From positions 1 to 64,000 of the forward strand of contig VWPU01014069.1 in assembly GCA_013398955.1 (NCBI GenBank): a DNA stretch of 64,000 nucleotides, in the 5' to 3' direction. A program made the translations under genes and the position numbers. This document shows, one piece after another, positions 1 to 64,000 of this stretch (the first letter of the stretch is position 1; each line of letters starts with the position of its first letter). The notes beneath the pieces were generated by a model. The model was not told the origin of the DNA, made no database searches, and was given only the letters and a program-made list of their open reading frames with translations. The DNA is from Callaeas wilsoni (Eukaryota; Chordata; Aves; Passeriformes; Callaeidae).

Positions 1-27
1 CGCCCCCGCCCGCCCGGCCCCGCTCAC

Positions 28-159
28 CTCTAGGCTGTAGGTGCCCCGCAGCGCCGTGAAGTCGCGCAGCGCCTCGGCCGCGCTCGCCGCGTCCAGGTTG
101 AGCTCCTGGCAGAGCCGCTCCACGGCGGCGCCGGGATCGGCGGCCCCCGGGCCGGACAT
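28..159 (-). CDS. RBL1: RBL1 (p107) first coding exon, partial gene
   Basis: Retinoblastoma-like protein 1 is a pocket protein of the nucleus; it binds E2F4/E2F5 and cyclins and represses cell-cycle genes in the DREAM complex. The ATG at 159 opens 44 codons ending at a consensus donor (GAG|GTGAGC, intron from 27 downward). The peptide contains LCQELNLD and ends TYSLE, matching the N-terminus of human p107 as I remember it (LCQELNLD, then an AEAL..FTA.RG.YSLE pattern). RBL2 starts with a longer acidic and proline-rich leader, so RBL1 fits better. The first 14 residues are Gly/Ala/Pro-rich and differ from mammals, which is usual for this exon. The pocket domains and the rest of the gene lie to the left of the window. 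The neighbouring gene is CHD6 on the same strand. Confidence 0.9.
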
Positions 160-225
160 GGCGGCGGAGCGCGCGCCAAAACCGCCGGAAGGGCGGGGCC
201 GCTTCCGCCGCGGGGGCGGGGACGG
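160..225 (-). promoter_or_regulatory. RBL1: RBL1 core promoter with E2F-type site, ETS site and GC boxes
   Basis: Read on the minus strand, TTTTGGCGCGCGC at 181-169 is an E2F consensus site about 10-20 nt upstream of the RBL1 ATG. A CCGGAAG (ETS-type) motif lies at 185-191 and GC boxes lie at about 191-198 and 212-220. There is no TATA box. The p107 promoter of mammals is known to be controlled by E2F, so this looks like the conserved feedback element. The exact transcription start cannot be seen. Confidence 0.7.
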
Positions 226-278
226 GGACAGGGATGGGGACAGGGATGGGGACAGGGATGGGGACAGGGATGGGGACA
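224..278. repeat. 12-bp tandem repeat, about 4.6 copies
   Basis: The unit GGGGACAGGGAT is repeated without change from 224 to 271, followed by a partial copy. Its runs of three to four G at regular spacing could form a G-quadruplex on the plus strand. It lies 65 nt upstream of the RBL1 start codon. Confidence 0.95.
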
Positions 279-306
279 CGCGCGGGGGCGGCGGTCGCGG
301 CCAGCT

Positions 307-386
307 GGGGTCACCCGGGGTCAGCCGAGATCAGCCGGGGTCAGCCGAGATCAGCCGGGGTCAGCCCAGATCAGCCGGGGTCACCC
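307..386. repeat. Decamer tandem repeat, 8 copies
   Basis: Eight head-to-tail 10-mers of the forms GGGGTCAGCC, GAGATCAGCC and GGGGTCACCC run from 307 to 386, largely alternating so that the higher-order unit is 20 bp. The GGGTCA core resembles a nuclear-receptor half-site; any binding is speculation. Confidence 0.95.
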
Positions 387-3300
387 ATCTGCAGGCGGGT
401 GCTCGCGGCCCATGCCCGCGCACGGCTCCGGGAGGCCACGGCACGAGCGGCTTTGCCTCGGCCGCCGTTCCGCAGCGCCCTGGGACACGCGTGGGTGCAG
501 CATCTTCCCGGCGGCCTCCGGGCCCCGCGCAGCCCTCCGCTGCATGGCCGGGGGAGCCGCCCCCACTCCCGGGCCACTCCCCGTCACTCGTGGCACGGCC
601 CCGCCTCGATCCCGGTCGTGGCGGGCGCTCAGAGCGTTTGCAGGTGCCGGTTCCACTGGAACCAGCGCCCACGGACGGAGCCCCCTTGGAGCACTCCGTG
701 TCCGTCGGGAGCCGTGGCCGTGGGGACACCGCCCGCCCCCGTGGGCAGGGGAGCGGCTCCTGCACCTCCGGAAGGGGCTCGAGTGACGCAGCGTCCGCAG
801 GGCTGGTTCGGGGGCAGGCAGCAGGGCTCTGAGAGCTGTCACTAGCGGATACTTGAACCACCTCCGTGCTGCTGCGAGGGCGTGGGCCGGGGTACACGCG
901 GAGCAGGCCGGAGCGGGCGCGGCGGGTCCCCCTCGCCGCTCGCCGGTACCTGCGGCGGTGCGAGGATGCTCAGAGGCGCGTTCAGGAGCCGCCGTAGGGA
1001 CCGAGCCCCGGCCCTGCCCCGAGCTCCGGCCCCGCTCACAGATCCTGGGGTTGGTTTTCCTGAAAATGCCTTTTTGCAAAGCCCCGGAGACCAGTTCGTG
1101 GGATCCGCACGCTTGTGGAGCCGGTCCCTCACCGAGAATCATCAGCTCCGTGCTTTCCAAAATGTTACTTTCCATAAAAACCAGCCTTAATCCAACATCT
1201 AAATCTATTTGGAAAAAGATTTGCCATAAGAGCATGGAAAACTGCCTGTCATGAGCAGACAGGAAATGTGTTTCATTTGGGGTAATGAGGCTATGGGTCC
1301 CACAGGCTTATTTATTCCTTCCGGACCAGAGGTGTGTCTTCCTCTGGGTGAGCCGAGTTTTGTTTTTTGTGCATCTCTTTCTCTATCAGAAATCTCTGTC
1401 CTTTTCTGGAGGGAAGAAAAGTCACTGTGAGGTTTTCTTTTAAAATTTTGTTTTTCCAAAGAGTACAGGCAATTCCTGTACAATGTCTCCCTATGCTATA
1501 GCACAGCCAGCTGGAAAACTTGATAACCAATGCTTGGCAGGAGCCCAGAGAGAGGAGAGGCTGGAGCATCTGCCATGGCTCTCACTCCCCTCAGCTGCTC
1601 CTGCAACAGGCCCAGGACATTGCTGTTTCTTGAAACCCTCTGAGGGCTCATGCTGGGCTTGCCTGAACTGTTATGTTCAGGCAGGCTGGGACTGAGTTCC
1701 AAGTTAAACCAGTCAAGTCACATCCCATCCAGACCACTGGCAAATGGAGCCAGGTAGTGGTGCTGTACAGAGCTGTTCATGAATTAACATCCCACTGGAG
1801 GGAGAGGCCACATGGGGAGTGGAGCTGATCTGCTGGGCTGAAGATCTTGCATTGTTTTATACCTTTTGAGGTGAAATCTTGGTTCTTCAGGAATTAGTGC
1901 CACCTATGGCACTGCACTGATGGTCTCCAGCCGCCCCTGGGAGCACCATGAAACAACCAGCATCCCAAAAAGCCACACGGGAGGGTGAGGATGATGTTCC
2001 TAGGCCTGCTGTCCAAACGTGCAGGGCACACTGTGCAGATTGATGGGAAGGAGATTGAGAGAGAAGCTGGATTTCTCTTCCCTCCACTTTTCCAGAGCTG
2101 CTGCTCTGGGGTGGCTGGGCCGGCTCCTTTCCTGGCAGCACTGCCTGTCTGTCCGGTGCCCGTGGCCGAGCAGGGGTGCCATGGCCAGCTGTGCACTGGC
2201 ACACGGGGTGTGAGGCACTTGGGGACTGTACCTGCAGTGTAGTGCCCGGTAACTGCTTTGAGTGTAAAACGTCAGGAGATTCCTGATCTTCTGACTCAGC
2301 CCATGCTCCAGAGCCCTGGGGCCGAAGCGGCTCCTGAAGAGGTAAGGAGCAAAACTGCACTGAAAAGCTCAAGTTTTATTTAATGCAAACCAGATGTCAT
2401 TAGAGAAACTGCCTTCTGCTCACTGCTGGCCAAGATTTCCAACCCCAAATCCTTTCTTGTAACTGTCAAGAGCCCAGAGTGGGACCATCTGCACTGGGCT
2501 AGGCAAAGCTCCCCCAACCACAGCTCAGTGCTGAGGAAAATTCGTCCCCCCCTTTTTGTGACCATAAAGGGAATTAGAGATCCTGTCTAAATGTGTGATG
2601 AGACTTCTCTGTGTCCTATCAGATAAAAAACCAGGCAGGGACAGCAGTGAGGATGTGCAGCCGTGCCTGTTTTACTCTGTCTGGGAAGGGGCACCTGTAT
2701 CCTGTAAAACACAACGGGGAGCAAGCAGTGCCCACGGTGCCCATCCTTCACCACATCCACTCACTGCTACCAGCAGGTAACACACCTTGTCTGGAGAGAC
2801 ACAGACACTGCGGCCACCGCTGATGTGACAGCCCAAAGCCTGCTGTGCTCCTCCACAGCCCGCCTCCTGCAGATCCTGCCAGCAAATATCCTCCATTGTG
2901 GATGCCGAGGTGCAAGGCTGCAGTGCGTGGAGCCACAATTTAAAGGGAGACTCGAGAACTGGAACTTGGTAGTTCACGCTACCATTGCGCTGGTCTTTTC
3001 TGCTGGGTACTCTTCTCTTTTTCTCCCCCAAAGGAGCAACAAAATACCAGGACAAGGTGCTTACACAGGGCAGGTGGAGCAGTAAAAGCACTGGTTTTAC
3101 TCTGTGTCTTTTTTCCTGGATCTTGGAAGAACGGAGCTGCTCCTGTACATCATTCTGATGAAACACTGACCAATGCCTGCTTTGCTAAAGCCCGAGATCC
3201 TTACACAGAGATTTAGGACAAGCATTTCACAAAACCTGGAGGTGCAGGAAGCACAGGGAGAGGAGCCCAGCAGCCCATCTGCTGGGAGGGGCTGTGCAAG

Positions 3301-3800
3301 TGCCAAGGGGTGTAAGTCCTTGGGGGTGGGGGTGTGTGCGATGACTGTGGAGCTCTCTGGGCTTCCACCCACCCTCGTGGAAAAAGCGGGTGGCAGAGAG
3401 CCCTTGTGCATCCTCCGTGCCTTAACTGGCCCTGGAGCTTGGGCTGCTCCCGGGATCTTGCGACCCGTGCGGGACATGAGTTCCCCCACAGCGGCGAGTT
3501 CACCCCAGGGCGCTGTGAGAGCCGCGGGTCCGGCCCCTCGCAGCGAGCAGCCCACTCAGAGTAACACACAGGCACCGGGAGCAATCCTAGAGCAGCGAGC
3601 AGGCCACTGTTTTCAACGGCTTCTCAATGGATTCATGCTGAGAAAAAGGCAAGTCACGTTTATCACTGAGTCAGGTGAATTAAACATTCACATATATTTG
3701 CTGAAAAAAATTATATACATCTGTAGCAAGGCTCTCCCAAGTCTGAAAGATAAGCATCATCTAGTCACTAAATTAAAAAAATAAAAATCTGACTTTTAAA
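387..3800. other. RBL1-CHD6 intergenic region
   Basis: No gene recognised. The left part (to about 1,060) is CpG island; the rest is ordinary mixed-composition DNA. Open frames of up to about 200 codons exist but have no recognisable protein similarity and no consistent splice structure. Some of it could be an extended CHD6 3' UTR if polyadenylation occurs further downstream than the signal at 3838-3843. Confidence 0.6.
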
Positions 3801-3819
3801 TCTTTTTCTTTTTATCCAT

Positions 3820-6283
3820 GTTCAAGAGCACAGACAGTTTATTTTGTTAGCACATTTGGTGAAGGATGTATGTGTGTGAATAGCCATGAAAACCGGTGAA
3901 AATTTGGTGTTTGTTTGGGATATGATGGAAAAGAAGAAGCAGCCACTTAACGCCTTACAGTCTAAATAATCGACAGAGTATATCGGGTTGCAAAAGGGTC
4001 ACAAAGTAGCAAAGAGAAGCCTAAACACCCAGAGACGTAGCATACATGTCTGCTAAGGAAGAACAAGGTATAGAGCATGCTGGCTAATTAAATAAACTTC
4101 ACTTTAAACCCTGTTCCTTACGCGTGTAACCCTGGAAAAACCATCCCATAACAAGAAATGGACTCGGAAGAGATTTCTGTATCCATTCACAGTAAGGCTT
4201 TGAAGATATATGAAGTTTTATAGTATTTGTATTTTAAGGATTTAGGGCAAGTACATGTTCTTCCACTGAATAAAAACAAAGTTAGTACTTAAAAGGTTCA
4301 AAAATATATCAATCGTGACTTTTTTTTTTTACATAAATAAATTATATTGATTTTGGATTTAACAGCTGAAAAAACCCTTTCTGCTTCCACTGGAGGCAAA
4401 AACTGAACAAAATGTTAGTTAAATAGAGATAGCAGCATTTCTAAGAAATCTGTCGATAGTGATACAGTATCTATGCTACAAGAATGTTATTAAATAGAAC
4501 ACAATTTTTGGGGGGGAGGAGGATTGCATTATGATTGGCTAGATACTTTTAAAAAAAATCATCCAATCCAGTAAACTGGGAATAAATTCTGTGAAAATAT
4601 AAACCAACTGGTTTTTTGACCATGGGTAACAGACTTCTTTGAGATGCTAATTTTAACATGTACATAATTTATAATCCCAAATGTATAAAAGACAATGACA
4701 AAAAGCATCATAAATAAATAATGCAAACTGAAATAGTTATGTCAAAACATTTGGACCATCTGATAAATTAGCAAAACTGCAAAAAAAAAAAAAAAGTAAA
4801 AAATACAGTAAATTGTGACAACCAAGTGTGAAACTGATGAGTAGCACACTCCAACTCCCTCCCAGCCTGCCCTTCGCTCACCGCTGCACCACTGTGGCTT
4901 TATTCAAGTCTCAGACCATGAGCTGCAAGTAAGAACAACCCCACGAGAAAGAAGAATTAAAGGAGGAGTGAGGGGAAGGAGATAGCAGAAGAGTTGTCTG
5001 TGGAGGAGTCTCAGTACCCAGAGCTGGAGGGGGGGCTGGTGGCATTAAAACCCGTCCGTTTGAAATGCAGATGCTGAAATCATTTGGGGGACTGGAAACA
5101 CTGTTCAACAGCAAACGGAATGGGAAGAAGCCAAAGTCATCTCTTCACAGTCCACCACCAGAAAGTAAGAAACTCAGGCTCTGAAAGTCTCAAGGGTCCT
5201 TCTCAGAGGACTCCCCAAGCAGGGAAGCTGGCCTACAGCCTTCTCCGTGTTTGCTGAAAGAACATCACTTCTGGGGTAAGGAGTGGGAAATATAAAACTC
5301 AGAAAGCCTCAGTGTTCATATAAGAGCATTAAAATCGGTGTGGTCTGTTCACGGCTGGAAAAAAATACCTTTAGAGCACCTGTAATGCCATAGCTTAGAA
5401 CTAACGCCAGAGGGGAGAACTGAAGACTAGCAGGATGATGAAGGAACTGGTTGCTACAGGTACAGTAACCCCAGAAAAGTCATGCAAGTGTGCAAAACCT
5501 TTCCAGCTCAAGCTGGAAAGTTCTTGTAACTACCAAGGAAAGGGCAACTAAACTCCACGTAACATAAAACCAAACGTTGGTTTTAAAAAACACAAAAGAA
5601 TGTCTACATCATTTTTTCACTCTCTGCAGTTTGTCTCCAAACCTTTGAGGTGGGGGTGATCAAGAAATTATATCACTACCAGTTATGCTTTTCCTTTCAA
5701 AGAAATGAATATATGCATTTTCAATCATTAGTTATATACTTCTGTCTATACTACTATTCTAGTAACCATGATAAAATAGGGAAATACTTTAAATCAAAAA
5801 TACACATTAGCACTTACTATAGCTGTGCTTTTAGCCCAAATATAGGCTTTTTCGTTCAGTGTCGCTGTAGACAGAAATACCCTTGTCTGTGTGTTAGACC
5901 AAGAGATAAACACTGTTCTTTTGCTCTTGTTTTTTTGCTGCTTTTTCTTCTCAAAGGAGTGAGCAATTTGCGTGGGGTGACCAAGTACTGGATTTGCTAT
6001 TGTCGGCTGGGATGATCGACTGGAAAAACAGAATGAGAATTCGGTGCCTCCCATACTAGCTAGACAACACTGTTTATCTAATAAAGTGGCAAGACCCTGC
6101 GACTATTAACATGTAGTATGTCACCAGTTTTTTCTGACAGGGAATTAGGTAGATAATATTACTCATGGAAACACAGGTTTATGAAGGTGGAGCGGGGTGG
6201 GAGAGAAGTAACAAAGAGTTTATGGGATAAGAAACTCACAAGCCACAATCTTTTTGTGTTTTTCTTTCAATGAAACAAAAGTT
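3820..6283 (-). other. CHD6: CHD6 3' untranslated region
   Basis: About 2.4 kb from the TAG stop (6286-6284) to the AATAAA at 3843-3838. It is distinctly AT-rich, with A and T runs (for example 4321-4330 and 4777-4793), unlike the GC-rich introns. That composition is typical of a long, regulated vertebrate 3' UTR. No open frame of interest lies in it. The right boundary is certain; the left boundary is inferred. Confidence 0.65.
3838..3843 (-). terminator. CHD6: CHD6 polyadenylation signal (AATAAA)
   Basis: AATAAA on the minus strand, at the left edge of the AT-rich block that follows the CHD6 stop codon. Cleavage would be expected near 3,815-3,825. Other minus-strand AATAAA hexamers occur both nearer (about 4,893) and further (about 2,376), so alternative ends are possible. 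This one fits best with where the AT-rich composition stops. Confidence 0.5.
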
Positions 6284-62734
<56,451 letters not shown>

Positions 62735-62757
62735 CAAATCTGGGATGAATGTTATTT

Positions 62758-64000
62758 CTGCAAGACACAACACAAAAAAAAATTCACAATGATGAGACTG
62801 CTGAACCTGAGGCACTCCATCCTTCCACTCACCCCTCCAGGAGGCCGAGCCAACCCCGGGGCTGCTGAGAGCAACAAAGCCAGAATGAAACTCTCAGGAA
62901 CAAACTTGGGGACATCTGCTCTGCTGAGCCACGGCAAGAGCCCAACCACAGATATTGCAGCTCAGTGCTGCCTGAAACCCACCGGCCAAGACCAACACGG
63001 CAGCCACAGTCTCGGCAAGAAGCAGCATGCCTGGGGCTAGCACAGAACACACTCCAACTCCTCAGAGCCCCAGGTTTAGCCTAGGCCCCACTGAGAGACG
63101 TGTCAGACCCTGCCAGCCCTGCAGCAGCAGAGGGAAGTAAACAAACCAGCCTCTGCCAAGCAGCAATGACAGCAGAAAGAGACTGGAGAGGATGCGGGAA
63201 CCTGACGTGGGCTGCAAGCCCTACGACCGTGACCAGGGACAAGCTGTTACGGGCATGAAGATGGGGCAAGCAAGGAGTAGAAGAGCCATGTCTCCCCACA
63301 GGCAGCCCCAGGTGCAGTGCTGGGGCCGGGCTGGCTGTGTCCCCAGGCCTGTGCCCCCGCAGCGGGGAGGACCCTGCATGAGTGGCACCCACCCTGCAGC
63401 CCATGGGGAGGATGGGCTGAGGGAGGGGTCATTACCAAGCAACTCACACCAGGCCTGATCAGAAGGGCTGCAGCTGCAAGTCCAGCTCTTGGCAGCACTT
63501 TAGTGCCAGAGGCGACCAGGTCCCCACACTGTTCCCTTCTGGTGGACCAGTGAGGGGTCTGTGGCAATGCAGCACCATGACAGCTCCCTGGGGCAAACAG
63601 ACTATTCCCTCAGGCTCCCTGCAACAGGGGCTGTGGTCCAGCTCAGCCAGCAGCACTTTTCAGCTGGTGTCTGCAATAGCCACAGCTGCCAGAGCAGTTA
63701 TACCCAAACGCAGAGGAACAGCGCCCAGCACCCCCTCCCGGGCTTCATGCACCCTTAGGACCAGGCCAGATGGTGAGCTGACACACACCTGCCCAGGCGT
63801 GGTTTCTCTGGGGACTGGGCACAGGTTGGACGCTGCCAGATGCAGGAGAAAGCTGGCCTCACTGCCTCCCTCTCACCAGTGCTGCAGTGGCAGGAAGGCC
63901 AGGAGCAGCCCTGCCACATGAAGGGTCAACATCGGAAACAGTGCCAATCCTGAGTGGATGGGGCATTGCTGCTGCTCCCCAGGATAAATGTGCTGTGACA
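62758..64000. other. Upstream CHD6 intron (or 5' flank), no exon recognised
   Basis: The sequence immediately right of coding exon 1 is a strong splice acceptor, so this must be intron. No CpG island, promoter or donor that could be confidently assigned to the CHD6 non-coding first exon is seen before the window ends. Confidence 0.6.

Larger units (their letters stand above)
1..1060. promoter_or_regulatory. CpG island over RBL1 5' end
   Basis: The first kilobase is markedly GC- and CpG-rich compared with what follows; base composition drops after about 1,060. It spans RBL1 exon 1, its promoter and about 900 nt upstream. Long open frames on both strands here follow from the GC-rich composition and do not look like genes. 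Confidence 0.75.

Noticed and set aside
41..832. 263-codon plus-strand open frame and overlapping frames on both strands in the first kilobase
   Set aside because: Arises from CpG-island composition and crosses both tandem repeats and RBL1 exon 1 antisense; no recognisable protein.
2370..2380. Alternative CHD6 polyadenylation signal near 2,376
   Set aside because: An AATAAA is present on the minus strand, but base composition changes at about 3.7 kb, favouring the signal at 3838-3843; kept only as an alternative.
3173..3784. 203-codon plus-strand open frame between RBL1 and CHD6
   Set aside because: No protein likeness, poor start context and no splice or promoter support.
62758..64000. Non-coding first exon or promoter of CHD6
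   Set aside because: No CpG island or convincing donor; probably outside the window.

Overview
This window is vertebrate nuclear DNA and almost certainly from a bird, probably a songbird. Spliced genes have GT-AG introns and a vertebrate CHD6 gene is present in unusually compact form. There are several CR1 LINE 3' ends carrying the avian-type terminal octamer, and long terminal repeats that resemble songbird endogenous retroviruses as I remember them. Nothing bacterial, phage or CRISPR-like is present.

Layout, left to right. Positions 28-159 hold the first coding exon of RBL1 (p107, minus strand), under a CpG-rich promoter that has an E2F-type site, GC boxes and two small tandem repeats upstream of the start. 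About 3.6 kb without a recognisable gene follows. From about 3.8 kb to 62.7 kb the minus strand carries CHD6, a chromodomain-helicase-DNA-binding chromatin remodeller. Its whole coding region is here: 36 coding exons, 8,079 nt including the stop, predicting 2,692 residues. All exon junctions were worked out by hand from consensus splice sites and reading phase. An AT-rich 3' UTR of about 2.4 kb ends at an AATAAA signal. The non-coding first exon and promoter of CHD6 were not found and probably lie beyond 64,000.

The rest is introns. Intron 18 holds a solo LTR of about 1.7 kb with a perfect 5-bp target duplication and an assembly gap inside it. The 12-kb first coding intron holds a CR1 LINE split by a second LTR, a third LTR-like block and an old CR1 relic. 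Another CR1 copy ends at the splice donor of exon 22. Intron 2 holds a 49-bp minisatellite, a 22-bp perfect palindrome and an AT-rich block that may be a conserved enhancer.

The two genes are same-strand neighbours, with CHD6 upstream of RBL1. RBL1 is an E2F-binding cell-cycle repressor and CHD6 is an ATP-dependent remodeller; nothing in the sequence shows a functional link. I found no previously undescribed system. The most notable signals are splice-related: a 15-bp duplication that creates two in-frame donors at CHD6 exon 9, and a CR1 element abutting a donor site.
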